Positions 17,108 through 25,164 are shown, counted from the stretch's first letter. The stretch is 33,018 nt of DNA from CAYLLN01 sp036496265 (GCA_036496265.1 DASXLL010000355.1:1-33018); one strand, 5' to 3'. Numbers and translations: made by a program. Notes: generated by a model from the sequence alone, not told the origin.

Positions 17108-18094
17108 ATGCGAATCGTCTTGTGCTACCCAATTGAGCGACGACATTACGACCAAATCTGTGCCGCCGCGCCGGGGCATGAAGTCGTCGATGCCGGACAG
17201 GAAAAAATCGCCACCGAGCTCCTTGAGGCCGACATCTTCTGCGGCCACGCCAAAGTGCCCGTGCCCTGGCCCGACGTCGTCCGCCGGGGCCGACTGAAAT
17301 GGATTCAATCGTCGGCAGCCGGGCTCGATCACTGCCTGACGCCCGAAACGATCGCTTCCGACATCATTGTGACCAGCGCCTCCGGCCTCTTCGCCGATCC
17401 CGTCGCCGAGCAAACGCTGGCTTTGACCCTCGGCCTCTTGCGGGGTCTCCCGACGTTTTTTCGAGCCCAGCAAAAACGCGAGTTCATTCGCCGCCCCACG
17501 CGCGATTTAACTCAAGCAACGGTCGGCATCGTCGGGCTCGGCGGCAACGGCACGCGAATCGCCGAAGTTCTGCGGCCCTTTCACACACGGATCATCGCCA
17601 CCGACATCTTTACCACGGATAAACCGGCTGGTATCGATGAATTGTGGCCAGCCGATGAGCTCGATCGCCTGCTGGCCGAGTCAGATATTGTCATCTTGTG
17701 CGTTCCGCTCAACGCCGCCACCCAAGGCATGATCGCCGCGCCGCAGTTGGCCCGCATGAAGCGCGGGGCGCTCCTAATCAACGTCGCCCGTGGCCCCATC
17801 GTCCTCGAAAAAGACCTCGTCGCCGCTCTGCAATCCGGCCATCTAGGCGGCGCAGGCCTCGACGTAACCGAAATCGAACCTCTGCCGGTTCAAAGTCCAC
17901 TCTGGGACCTCCCGAACGTCATCATCACGCCCCACGTCGGTGCCCAGTCTGTCCGCCGCGCCGACACCACGACCGACCTCATCTGCGAGAACCTCCGCCG
18001 TTATTTTTCCCCCCGCCCACTCATCAATTTCGTCGATAAAAAGCTCGGTTTTCCGACGCCTGCCGCCCGCCGCGGCGAAGTGCCCCACTTCTGA
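17108..18094 (+). CDS. D-isomer-specific 2-hydroxyacid dehydrogenase
   Basis: The 328-residue product has the NAD(P)-binding motif GIVGLGGNGTRIAEVL (140-155). The catalytic triad of the family is present: Arg228 in NVARGPIV, Glu257 in DVTEIEPLP and His276 in ITPHVGAQ. It would reduce a 2-ketoacid to a D-2-hydroxyacid or the reverse in the cytoplasm; the substrate (for example glyoxylate, hydroxypyruvate or phosphoglycerate) is not predictable. No ACT domain is present, which argues against classic SerA. The start is ATG 17108 with GGAAA just upstream; a TTG at 17090 would add six residues. It is divergent from rnc across 71 bp, where both promoters must lie. Confidence 0.9.
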   Translation: MRIVLCYPIERRHYDQICAAAPGHEVVDAGQEKIATELLEADIFCGHAKVPVPWPDVVRRGRLKWIQSSAAGLDHCLTPETIASDIIVTSASGLFADPVAEQTLALTLGLLRGLPTFFRAQQKREFIRRPTRDLTQATVGIVGLGGNGTRIAEVLRPFHTRIIATDIFTTDKPAGIDELWPADELDRLLAESDIVILCVPLNAATQGMIAAPQLARMKRGALLINVARGPIVLEKDLVAALQSGHLGGAGLDVTEIEPLPVQSPLWDLPNVIITPHVGAQSVRRADTTTDLICENLRRYFSPRPLINFVDKKLGFPTPAARRGEVPHF

Positions 18095-18153
18095 CGCCAA
18101 AAATCACAAATTTCTTAGACAAAAGTCGGTGGCGGGCGCATCATAAGGCGTAC

Positions 18154-18732
18154 ATGACAATCCAGGGTGATTTTGCGCAGCAGGTTCGCGACTGCACCGA
18201 TCGGCTCTCCGCCGTCGGTGTTGATGCGCTCGGATTGTTGTTCGATCTGACGGCGCATCGCCTGGTCCGCTTTGCCGCGACGGTCACCCGGCAGCAGCAC
18301 GACGCCGAAGACGCCGTGCAAACGACGCTGGTCCGCCTGGCCGCTCAGCCGCGTTCGCTGGTCAAAGTCCAGTGTCCCTGGGCCTATTTGCTGCGCATGG
18401 TGCGGAACGAAGCGCTCCTCATTGCTCGCCGCAAGCAGCGATCCTTAGCTGCTGGCGACCTCTCCGATCTCACGACGCATTGCCCGGTCGATGAGGCCGA
18501 GCGAGAAGAATCGCACCGGGCTGTCTGGTCCGCCTTGCGAACGTTGCCGCCGGAGCAGGCTGAAGTCGTGGTCTTAAAAATCTGGGAAGAGTTGACATTC
18601 GCCCAAATCGGCGACGTGCTGCAAATCTCGCCCAACACGGCAGCGAGCCGCTATCAATACGCCATGGTCAAATTGACGTCGCGGCTCGGCAAGTCGCAGC
18701 GCCCAGCGACGCGGGAGGCCATTTATGAATAG
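18154..18732 (+). CDS. ECF-like RNA polymerase sigma factor
   Basis: The 192-residue product has sigma region 2 (DALGLLFDLTAHRLVRFAATVTRQQHDAEDAVQTTLVRLA and PWAYLLRMVRNEALLIARRKQR). It also has region 4 (LRTLPPEQAEVVVLKIWEELTFAQIGDVLQISPNTAASRYQYAMVKL), with the helix-turn-helix LTFAQIGDVL-SPNTAASR. The length and absence of region 3 fit the extracytoplasmic-function type common in Planctomycetes. It overlaps the next gene by 8 bp, which encodes a small membrane protein, the usual position of an anti-sigma factor. The pilin-like operon downstream is an attractive target, but no promoter motif could be confirmed. Confidence 0.87.
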   Translation: MTIQGDFAQQVRDCTDRLSAVGVDALGLLFDLTAHRLVRFAATVTRQQHDAEDAVQTTLVRLAAQPRSLVKVQCPWAYLLRMVRNEALLIARRKQRSLAAGDLSDLTTHCPVDEAEREESHRAVWSALRTLPPEQAEVVVLKIWEELTFAQIGDVLQISPNTAASRYQYAMVKLTSRLGKSQRPATREAIYE

Positions 18733-19099
18733 CTTTCCTACCGGTCGCCCTGAACCGACTGATGTCGAATTGCTGATTTCCGCCGCCCGCGACTACGTAC
18801 GCCCCTCCGATGATTTGCGACCACGCGTTCTCGAAACGGCACGCACCGAGCGCCGCGAGCGCCGCCTGCAGCGCCAGCTCGCGCAAATGGCTGCCGTCGT
18901 TTTGCTCATGATCACCGGCTTGACCGTCTATCATCAGCCCGAATCGTCGGATCGCGCGGGAGCTTTTCTGCCGACGGTCGAAGCCATGTCGGCTGAGTCG
19001 CAGGTCGAAGCCGCGCGGTTTGCGGATCATGCCAGCTGGGAAACGGTCGAGTCGTTTACCGATCTGCGGCGGCGGCAGGCGCAATTGCTGCGGCTTTAA
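18725..19099 (+). CDS. Small single-pass membrane protein, candidate anti-sigma factor
   Basis: The 124-residue product has an acidic N-terminal half with Arg-rich helices (TARTERRERRLQRQLA), one hydrophobic segment (QMAAVVLLMITGLTVYH, about 54-70), and a short C-terminal domain likely outside the membrane. The topology (cytoplasmic N-terminus by the positive-inside rule) and the 8-bp overlap with the sigma gene suggest control of that sigma factor. There is no zinc-binding HxxxCxxC motif of the ZAS anti-sigma type, and I recognise no family. It could equally be the first component of the pseudopilus machinery, in place of a GspL/M-like protein. Confidence 0.6.
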   Translation: MNSFPTGRPEPTDVELLISAARDYVRPSDDLRPRVLETARTERRERRLQRQLAQMAAVVLLMITGLTVYHQPESSDRAGAFLPTVEAMSAESQVEAARFADHASWETVESFTDLRRRQAQLLRL

Positions 19100-19192
19100 T
19101 GCGGCTCTGCAATTGCTACGACTCCGCGATTGCTTCGTTAAGCAAATTCGCTTCAGCCGCGCATCTGTCTTGTGACGCTCTGATGGTTTGGC

Positions 19193-19238
19193 TGCACGGG
19201 GTTATCTGCCCGTGCATTTGGGCGCCTGATTTGCGCCC
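19193..19238 (+). promoter_or_regulatory. Two adjacent perfect stem-loops in the leader of the GspF-like operon
   Basis: TGCACGGG (19193-19200) pairs with CCCGTGCA (19209-19216) across an 8-nt loop. After three bases, GGGCGC (19220-19225) pairs with GCGCCC (19233-19238) across 7 nt. No T-tract follows, and the ATG of the first GspF-like gene is 25 nt downstream. They could be RNA processing or stability elements separating the sigma unit from the secretion operon. The rest of the 163-bp gap shows no gene. Confidence 0.55.
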
Positions 19239-19262
19239 GCTTTCGCTGGAATTGGTCCGCGC

Positions 19263-20315
19263 ATGGAAACTGCGACTCTCGACGATTTCATGGCTTGGAA
19301 CGATCAGCTCGCCGCGGCGGTCAATGCCGGTGTGCCCCTTGATCTGGGACTGGGCTCGGGCACCGACGACGCGGCGCTGGCGCTGGAGAAGATTAACGCA
19401 CTCGTCGCCCGGCGGACGAGCCAGGGGGCCTCGCTGGCGGCTGCAATTCAAACGAGCGATCCGGCAGTGCCGCCGGCATATCGCAGCCTGATGCAACTGA
19501 GCTTATCGACCGGCACGCCGACGGCTGGACTCTCGCTTTCGCATCGGCTGGCCCAAAATGTCGATCGGGCGTGGGATGTTGGCAGGCTGGCACTGTTCTA
19601 TCCAGTCATTGTGTGCTGCTTTGCGTTTTTGGGGATCGTCGGCTTCTGCCTGTATTTTGTGCCCGTGTTGGAAGCCACTTACGAGAGCCTAAACGTCAAA
19701 ACGGGCGCGGGACTGTGGGTGCTCGAGTCACTTCGCAGCACAATGCCTTATTGGGCCTTGGCCTTTCCCGTCGGGCTCGTTGTTTCGGTGCTCTGGGTGC
19801 GGCGGCGATCGAAGCCCCTCGATGAACGGCGCCGCGAAAGGTTGCTCGATTGGGTTCCCGGTGTTTGGCGAGCCAATTTTGACGAGCGGACCGCGAATTT
19901 TGCGGAGACGATGGCGACGCTGCTGGAGAGCGGCGTCCCGTTCGCCGACGCCCTCCAGATTGCCGCCGGCGCTTGGAACGATCGGTCACTGGCCGAATTG
20001 ACCGTTAACTTCGCGTCGCCGGCCAATCGCGGATCGGCAGTGAACGATGGCGGCAAACTCGCTTTGCGCCTGCCCCCGTTTCTGTGCTGGGCGCTCTTGC
20101 ATTCCGAGGAGACGACGGGCCGGGCCTGCGCCCTGAAAGCCGCCGCGGATGTTTATCACCGGGCGGCCGTTCGGCGCCAGGAACAGCTCAGAATCATCCT
20201 GCCGCTCGTCGTAGCAGTGTTGATCGGCGGCGTGGCGACGTTGCTGTATGGGTTGGCATTGTTCGTTCCCGTCATCGAAATGCTTCGCGGGCTCGCGTCG
20301 CAATACTCAAGCTAA
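19263..20315 (+). CDS. GspF/PilC-type inner-membrane platform protein, paralogue 1
   Basis: The 350-residue protein has two cytoplasmic T2SSF helical domains. The first is about residues 8-95 (FMAWNDQLAAAVNAGVPLDLGL ... PPAYRSLMQLSLSTGTPTAGL) and the second about 205-300 (RTANFAETMATLLESGVPFADALQIAAGAW). Membrane segments are near 108-135 (LALFYPVIVCCFAFLGIVGF), 155-175 (YWALAFPVGLVVSVLWV) and 318-340. GspF/PilC proteins couple the assembly ATPase to pilin insertion in type II secretion and type IV pili. It lacks the N-terminal FRYxAxD extension seen in paralogue 2. It begins a tight run of seven genes. The start ATG 19263 has no strong Shine-Dalgarno. Confidence 0.83.
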   Translation: METATLDDFMAWNDQLAAAVNAGVPLDLGLGSGTDDAALALEKINALVARRTSQGASLAAAIQTSDPAVPPAYRSLMQLSLSTGTPTAGLSLSHRLAQNVDRAWDVGRLALFYPVIVCCFAFLGIVGFCLYFVPVLEATYESLNVKTGAGLWVLESLRSTMPYWALAFPVGLVVSVLWVRRRSKPLDERRRERLLDWVPGVWRANFDERTANFAETMATLLESGVPFADALQIAAGAWNDRSLAELTVNFASPANRGSAVNDGGKLALRLPPFLCWALLHSEETTGRACALKAAADVYHRAAVRRQEQLRIILPLVVAVLIGGVATLLYGLALFVPVIEMLRGLASQYSS

Positions 20316-20326
20316 TCGTTGTTGGT

Positions 20327-21523
20327 ATGCCGCAGTTTCGTTATCAGGCCCTGAACGCCGAAAACCAACCCCTTGCGGGAGAAATCCTGGCGGACAGCGT
20401 TGCCCAGGCAATCAGCCAGTTGGAAGTCGCCGGCCTGACGGTGCAATCGATCGGCTATGCGTCCGGCCAGCGACCAGGCTTGCCACCTCCGCTGGTTAAA
20501 AGCGACTTGCCACAGCTCTCCACGGCTGAGCAAGCGGTGCTGGACGCGCGGATGGTTCAAATCGTCGAGCGCGGGCGATCGTTGGTGCCGGCGCTGTCGG
20601 CCTATGCCGCGGAGATGCCCTCCTCACGATCTCGTCGGCAGTTGCTTGATCTGATGCGAATTCTGCAGTCCGGCGAAACATCGCACGCAGCAGCGGCTCT
20701 CTCGCACAAACCCGCATACTGGATCCCGTTGCTGGCGAGCGCCGCGGATTCTGGCGACCTTTGCCAAATGCTGCAGGCGTTTCTTCGCGACTATCAACCA
20801 TCGACGGAATCATCGCCGCGCGGGCGCGGCGGGCTCGTTTATCCGGTCATCGTCGTTTGCTTTGCAGCGGCCGTGTTTTGGTTCCTCGGCATCGTTGTCA
20901 TTCCGGTATTTCGCGATCTGTTCGCGGGCTTCGGGTTGCGTCTGCCGGAGCTGACACAAGGGGTCCTATCGTTTTACGCTGCAATCACGAACGTCACCTT
21001 CGTCGGCATCGTGGTTGCCGTGGGAATCGTCGCGTTCATCGTTAGTCGAATTTTAAGGACCGCTGCTGGCGGCCGGGCCAGCGGACACGTTGCGCGGCCA
21101 CCCGGTCGATCGGCGGCACTTGTCCAGTTTTCGCGATATTTGGCGGAGCTGCTGGACGCGGATTTTGAGCCGGCCAGCTCGCTCCGCCTGGCAAGCTCAG
21201 CCGTCGATCGACCGCGGTTGAAGATGGCTGCGTGGCGCATGGCGAGCCAGATCGAAGCGGGCGGCCTGGTTGAGAGTGTCACAGATCGACGAACTGTTAC
21301 CGCCAGCGTGCTACACGCCGTAACGGCCGATTTGCCCCGTAGGGCGCGAACTGCGACGTTGCGAGAGATCAGCCAATGCCATGCCGAGCGGGGTGGCGCC
21401 GCGCCGGCCTGGACGCAAGGTGCGTTCGAGCCGATTTCGATTTTGGTCGTGGGTTTCCTGGTGGCGATGACCGTCATCGGGCTGTACTTGCCGCTGTTGT
21501 CCTTGATTCAAGCACTGAGCTGA
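20327..21523 (+). CDS. GspF/PilC-type inner-membrane platform protein, paralogue 2
   Basis: The 398-residue protein opens with the classic GspF N-terminal module (MPQFRYQALNAENQPLAGEI ... AISQLEVAGLTVQSIG). Two diverged T2SSF domains follow. Membrane segments are near 166-190 (YPVIVVCFAAAVFWFLGIVVIPVF), 220-245 (ITNVTFVGIVVAVGIVAFIV) and the C-terminal ISILVVGFLVAMTVIGLYLPLLSL. This ending (EPISILVVG...YLPLLSL) is the best-conserved GspF signature in the window. It starts 11 bp after paralogue 1; the open frame upstream inside paralogue 1 is not family-like. It shares little sequence with paralogues 1 and 3, so the three are old duplicates or imports rather than a recent tandem duplication. 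Confidence 0.85.
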   Translation: MPQFRYQALNAENQPLAGEILADSVAQAISQLEVAGLTVQSIGYASGQRPGLPPPLVKSDLPQLSTAEQAVLDARMVQIVERGRSLVPALSAYAAEMPSSRSRRQLLDLMRILQSGETSHAAAALSHKPAYWIPLLASAADSGDLCQMLQAFLRDYQPSTESSPRGRGGLVYPVIVVCFAAAVFWFLGIVVIPVFRDLFAGFGLRLPELTQGVLSFYAAITNVTFVGIVVAVGIVAFIVSRILRTAAGGRASGHVARPPGRSAALVQFSRYLAELLDADFEPASSLRLASSAVDRPRLKMAAWRMASQIEAGGLVESVTDRRTVTASVLHAVTADLPRRARTATLREISQCHAERGGAAPAWTQGAFEPISILVVGFLVAMTVIGLYLPLLSLIQALS

Positions 21524-21542
21524 TCGCATTTTTGCCAAGATT

Positions 21543-22631
21543 ATGGAACCGTCGTTTCCCACATTTCAGCGACTCGCGCTCGGCGACGTGCCGTTGCCGG
21601 CGATTTGGCAGCGGTCGGCGACGATCGCACAGCGGCATTCATTGCTCCGGCTGATTGCCGTGGCGATCGAGCAGAATGTGCCGCTGGCGCCGCTCATCGA
21701 AAACTGGGCCGAAGACGAACGCGGCTATCAGCGCACGCGATTGCGAAAGCTGGCTGCAGCGCTCAAGTCCGGTCGCAGCTTGCCGGACGCGATCGAAGAA
21801 GTCACCGGCGTTTTGCAAGACGAAGACCTACTAGCGATTCGCTTTGACTCGCAAATTGGCACACGTGCAGCCGCCGTGCGGCAATTGCTTTCCCGCCGCA
21901 ATCCAGTGTCGCTAAATCCAACGCGAAAAATCCGCGGCGACCTCATTTATATCGTCGAAGTATTGTTCGCTGCCCTGCTAATCGTTCCCTTTTTGTACCT
22001 GAAGATCATTCCGGTCTATCAGAAGATGATGCAGGAGTTCTCGACGGAAGTGCCGACGGCATTCGTGTGGTCAATCCAAGCGGCCAGGATTTTTGTCAGC
22101 CTCTGGTGGGTTTTTGCGCTGGCCTGCCTGGCGGTTGGCTGGTGCGTGGTTTCGACCAAAGCCGGACGCTTCGTGAGACATTTCATTTTTGACCGCTGGC
22201 TGAGATCGGCCCGCGAAATCTATTCGGCGGATGTGCTCCAGAAGCTCCAGATCGCCAGCACGGCTGGCCGGCCGATTCCCGGCGCGCTATCGACGCTCGC
22301 CCGCTACTACTTCGCGCCGCAAATCCGCCACAAGCTGCTCTTTGTCCGCAACGAAGTCGAGCAGGGTGCCGACGTTTGGCAGAGCATGGCGGCCGTGGAT
22401 CTCATTTCTCAACCAGAACAGCGGTTGCTGAAGACAACGGATCGCGTTGGCAATCGCTCCTGGGCACTCGGTCAACTAGCCGAGATCAAAACGAACCGCT
22501 CGCGGCGGCGCTGGTCGTTCCTCGCCCAATGGATGTTGCCCGCGCTAACTCTCCTGTTGGGATTCATCGTGCTGTCGCAAGCTTTGATGATTTTTCAGCC
22601 GCTCGTTCGCATGATCGAGGGCTTGCTATGA
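21543..22631 (+). CDS. GspF/PilC-type inner-membrane platform protein, paralogue 3
   Basis: The 362-residue protein has T2SSF-like helices near 30-115 (LLRLIAVAIEQNVPLAPLIENWAEDE ... ALKSGRSLPDAIEEVTGVL). Membrane segments lie at about 137-155 (LIYIVEVLFAALLIVPFLYL) and 185-205 (WWVFALACLAVGWCVVS). A second helical domain reads YSADVLQKLQIASTAGRPIPGALSTLARYY, and a final membrane helix reads WMLPALTLLLGFIVLSQALMIFQPLVRMI. No N-terminal FRY module is present. Its TGA overlaps the ATG of the next gene as ATGA. The order suggests that it works with the pseudopilins that follow. A heteromeric platform of three different GspF-like subunits is the inference. Confidence 0.8.
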   Translation: MEPSFPTFQRLALGDVPLPAIWQRSATIAQRHSLLRLIAVAIEQNVPLAPLIENWAEDERGYQRTRLRKLAAALKSGRSLPDAIEEVTGVLQDEDLLAIRFDSQIGTRAAAVRQLLSRRNPVSLNPTRKIRGDLIYIVEVLFAALLIVPFLYLKIIPVYQKMMQEFSTEVPTAFVWSIQAARIFVSLWWVFALACLAVGWCVVSTKAGRFVRHFIFDRWLRSAREIYSADVLQKLQIASTAGRPIPGALSTLARYYFAPQIRHKLLFVRNEVEQGADVWQSMAAVDLISQPEQRLLKTTDRVGNRSWALGQLAEIKTNRSRRRWSFLAQWMLPALTLLLGFIVLSQALMIFQPLVRMIEGLL

Positions 22632-23095
22632 ACCGACAAACTTTAAGCCGCAGCAGTTGGACGCAGTGGGCGCGTCGTGCCGGTCACGGCGGCACCAGTT
22701 CACTCGAAGTCATCATGGCTTTCACGTTGCTCACCAGCGTCCTCGCGTTCTCCACGCCGCTGATTGTCCGCCACCAGCGGCTTGTCGCCGCCCAGCGCGA
22801 ATATCGACTTGCGCTCGACGAAGCCACAAACCAGCTCGACCGGCTCTCTGTTATGCCGCGTGACGAGCTCGCCGCGGCCGTCGCGCGCCTGCAACCATCT
22901 GATTTTTTGGCCGAGCGACTACCCGGTGCCAAACTGCACGGCGAACTTCAAGCCGCTGATATCGGCCAGCGCATCACTGTTTCAATATCGTGGGGCGATG
23001 AACAACGGACAGCCGCACCAGTCACCTTAGCCGCCTGGTTTTTCCCCGAATCGCCCAGCACGAAACCAGCTGCTGCCCGGAGGACCTCGCCATGA
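22628..23095 (+). CDS. Minor pseudopilin, GspI/PilV-like
   Basis: The 155-residue product has a prepilin peptidase site: Gly22 followed by TSSLE with Glu27 at +5. The hydrophobic helix VIMAFTLLTSVLAFSTPLIV and an Arg/Gln-rich amphipathic helix follow. This is the type III signal of class III pilin-like proteins, which assemble into a periplasmic pseudopilus after cleavage by a prepilin peptidase. The position directly before a GspJ-like and a GspK-like gene supports the GspI role in the tip complex. The ATG overlaps the TGA of GspF paralogue 3, and the end overlaps the next gene as ATGA. Confidence 0.8.
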   Translation: MNRQTLSRSSWTQWARRAGHGGTSSLEVIMAFTLLTSVLAFSTPLIVRHQRLVAAQREYRLALDEATNQLDRLSVMPRDELAAAVARLQPSDFLAERLPGAKLHGELQAADIGQRITVSISWGDEQRTAAPVTLAAWFFPESPSTKPAAARRTSP

Positions 23096-23631
23096 AACAA
23101 ATCCTCCGCCCATCTCGCCGTAATGGCGTTTCGCTCATCGAGCTGATCGTAGTCATGTCAGCGGCCAGCATTATTCTTTCGCTGAGCGCGGGGCTGATTC
23201 ACCGCGTCATGCACGCCGAGACAAAAGCCCGTTCCCTAGCCGCCATCGAACGCACGTCACTTCGTCTAGCCGACGTCGTTCGCCGCGATGTCCACAGCGC
23301 CGCTCATGCTGTTACCGACGCCGGGCAGCTCGCGGATGGTGCCTTTCTGCAGCTCGAAACTTCGGACAACGGTCACATCGAATACCACCGCGAAGAACAA
23401 ACGATTCATCGCCTCCAACTTGATAACGACCGAATTATCGCTCGCGAGCAGTTCGTGTTTCCCTCCGATTTTGATGTGCAGTTGCGATCCGAAACGTCCG
23501 GCTTAGTCGCCCTCACGTTGACGTCACACAAGCCAGACAGCATAAGCCGGCCCGAGGACCCGATTCGGCTGGCCACATCATTTGCCATCGATTTGCAGGT
23601 CGTCGCGGCACTGAGAGGAGCTGGCCAATGA
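23092..23631 (+). CDS. Minor pseudopilin, GspJ/PulJ-like
   Basis: The 179-residue product carries the prepilin motif NG-VSLIE, with cleavage after Gly12 and Glu17 at +5. The helix LIVVMSAASIILSLSAGLIH follows. The remainder is a beta-rich domain (IEYHREEQTIHRLQLDNDRIIAREQFVFP) consistent with GspJ-type heads, which measure intramolecular strand pairs after an RT-like first segment. GspJ joins GspI and GspK in the quasi-helical tip of the pseudopilus. Coupled to both neighbours by 4-bp ATGA overlaps. Confidence 0.8.
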   Translation: MKQILRPSRRNGVSLIELIVVMSAASIILSLSAGLIHRVMHAETKARSLAAIERTSLRLADVVRRDVHSAAHAVTDAGQLADGAFLQLETSDNGHIEYHREEQTIHRLQLDNDRIIAREQFVFPSDFDVQLRSETSGLVALTLTSHKPDSISRPEDPIRLATSFAIDLQVVAALRGAGQ

Positions 23632-24059
23632 ACCCTAGACACCCTCACAAATGCCGTCAACGCCATCGCCAGGGCGCCATCCTCATCGTTGCTCTCGTCT
23701 GCTTGGCCATCGTCATGGCCCTCATCGGAGGAATGCTGCTTTGCGCCTTACGCAGCACTCGCCAATTGCGGTCCGAGCGCGACTTGCGGCAATGCGAGCT
23801 CCTACTGGCCGCCGGAATCGCCCGCGCCACGCATCAATTCGCGACTGCCTCCGATTACCGCGGCGAAACTTGGCAATTGCCAGCCGAACAAGTCAGCAAT
23901 AACGCGGCCGGCGAAGTCACGATCCGTCTCAATCCCGACGCGGCATCCAATCAGCCGCAAATCGAAGTCATCGCCGAATATCCGGCTGGCAGCGAAACAT
24001 CCGTCCGCCGTTCACAAACCATTCCCGTCCCAATTACCAGACCCGCCCGCCAGGAGTAA
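23628..24059 (+). CDS. Minor pseudopilin, GspK/PilX-like (short)
   Basis: The 143-residue product starts with a basic leader (KCRQRHRQG) and a hydrophobic helix AILIVALVCLAIVMALIGGMLL. The predicted cleavage is after Gly16, but position +5 is Val rather than Glu. Absence of Glu5 is a known feature of GspK, the tip subunit that is thought to initiate assembly. At 143 residues it is about half the length of enterobacterial GspK, lacking the large alpha-helical insertion. A PilX/TadE-like reading is the alternative. It sits third in the I-J-K order and is followed after 3 nt by the DUF1559 gene. Confidence 0.7.
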   Translation: MNPRHPHKCRQRHRQGAILIVALVCLAIVMALIGGMLLCALRSTRQLRSERDLRQCELLLAAGIARATHQFATASDYRGETWQLPAEQVSNNAAGEVTIRLNPDAASNQPQIEVIAEYPAGSETSVRRSQTIPVPITRPARQE

Positions 24060-24062
24060 ACC

Positions 24063-24959
24063 ATGACCATTCGCCACACCAGCCTCCATGTAAGAAAAAA
24101 ACGTCCCGGCTTTACGCTCGTCGAGCTCCTGGTCGTCATTGCGATCATCGGCGTCCTCGTCGCACTGCTCTTGCCAGCCGTTCAATCTGCCCGCGAAGCT
24201 GCGCGGCGCGTCTCCTGCGTCAACAACATCACGCAGCTCGGTCTTTCGCTGCACAACTACGAATTTCACTATGAGTCGCTGCCACCTGGCGTCACCAACC
24301 CCGACGGCCCGATCCGCAATGAGCCCCAAGGCAACCACGTCAGTTGGATTGTCAAAATCTTGCCCTACATGGAGCAAAACGCTCTCTACCGCCACTTCGA
24401 TCAGGCCGCCGGCGCGTATGCCGACGCCAATAGCGAAGTTCGGTCGGCACGGATTCGCACTTTGGAATGCCCCTCCGACGGCACGCCGTTCATGAACTCG
24501 CTGAACACCATCGCCCGCAGCAGCTATGTCGGTTGCCATCACGATGCCGAAGCTCCCATCGACAAAGACAACCACGGCCTCCTGTTCTTGAACAGCAAGG
24601 TCAAATACTCCGAAATCTACGACGGCAGCAGCCAAACCATCTTGATCGGCGAAGCACTTACCAGCGCTGATGGTCTCGGCTGGGTCTCCGGCACACGTTC
24701 CACGCTCCGCAATACCAGCGTCATCGAGCAAAGCCAGCCGCGATTCGCCGCGCCCCAAAAAGCAACCGACGAAAAAGAAAAAGACAAGGAAAAAGCCGGC
24801 ACACTGTTCGTCGGCGGCTTCGGCAGCACGCACCCCAACGGCGCGAACTTTGGCTTTGCTGACGGTTCCACGCGGTTCGTCGCACGCAGCGTCGAGCCCG
24901 ACCTCCTCCGCCGCCTCGGCAACCGCGCGGACGGCGAAATCATCAAGAATTTGGAGTAA
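24063..24959 (+). CDS. DUF1559 prepilin-type protein (major pseudopilin-like) with H-X9-DG tail
   Basis: The 298-residue product has an ideal prepilin start: RPG-FTLVELLVVIAIIGVL, cleaved after Gly16 with Glu21 at +5. The DUF1559 head follows (SCVNNITQLGLSLHNYE, LPYMEQNALY, CPSDGTP, ILIGE). It ends with the H-X9-DG motif (His in THPNG, Asp-Gly in FADGSTRF), a planctomycete prepilin-processing-associated signature. A highly charged linker (KATDEKEKDKEK) lies just before that motif. DUF1559 proteins are strongly expanded in Planctomycetes, mostly without known function. Here the position behind GspF, I, J and K-like genes makes a GspG-like structural role plausible. It is the last gene of the tight run. 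Confidence 0.9.
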   Translation: MTIRHTSLHVRKKRPGFTLVELLVVIAIIGVLVALLLPAVQSAREAARRVSCVNNITQLGLSLHNYEFHYESLPPGVTNPDGPIRNEPQGNHVSWIVKILPYMEQNALYRHFDQAAGAYADANSEVRSARIRTLECPSDGTPFMNSLNTIARSSYVGCHHDAEAPIDKDNHGLLFLNSKVKYSEIYDGSSQTILIGEALTSADGLGWVSGTRSTLRNTSVIEQSQPRFAAPQKATDEKEKDKEKAGTLFVGGFGSTHPNGANFGFADGSTRFVARSVEPDLLRRLGNRADGEIIKNLE

Positions 24960-24981
24960 TTTGCCTCAGTGAATCGCCAAT

Positions 24982-25010
24982 TTGACAACGGCTGGATTTG
25001 AGCTATTTAT
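24982..25010 (+). promoter_or_regulatory. Putative promoter for the secreted/TadG-like pair
   Basis: A consensus TTGACA at 24982-24987 lies 16-17 bp before an AT-rich TATTTAT at 25004-25010. This is the most convincing -35 box in the appendage locus. It would start a transcript about 150 nt ahead of the ATG at 25165, separating these genes from the pseudopilin operon. Confidence 0.4.
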
Positions 25011-25164
25011 TGAGTTGACTCGTCATCCATCTCATCAGCCGTTCAACTGTCGTCCCATTGCGCTGAACCGCTCGGCCTCCTCTCTGCTGCCTGCAGCTTC
25101 TAGCGCATCCGCCCGCACAGCGGAAGAGCGACACCAGCGCGGCGCCGCTACAGGGAGCTTTGCT

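Noticed and set aside
19099..19491. 130-residue frame starting at the stop of the small membrane protein
   Set aside because: It covers the twin stem-loops and overlaps the first GspF gene in another frame; composition is not protein-like and no family is recognised.
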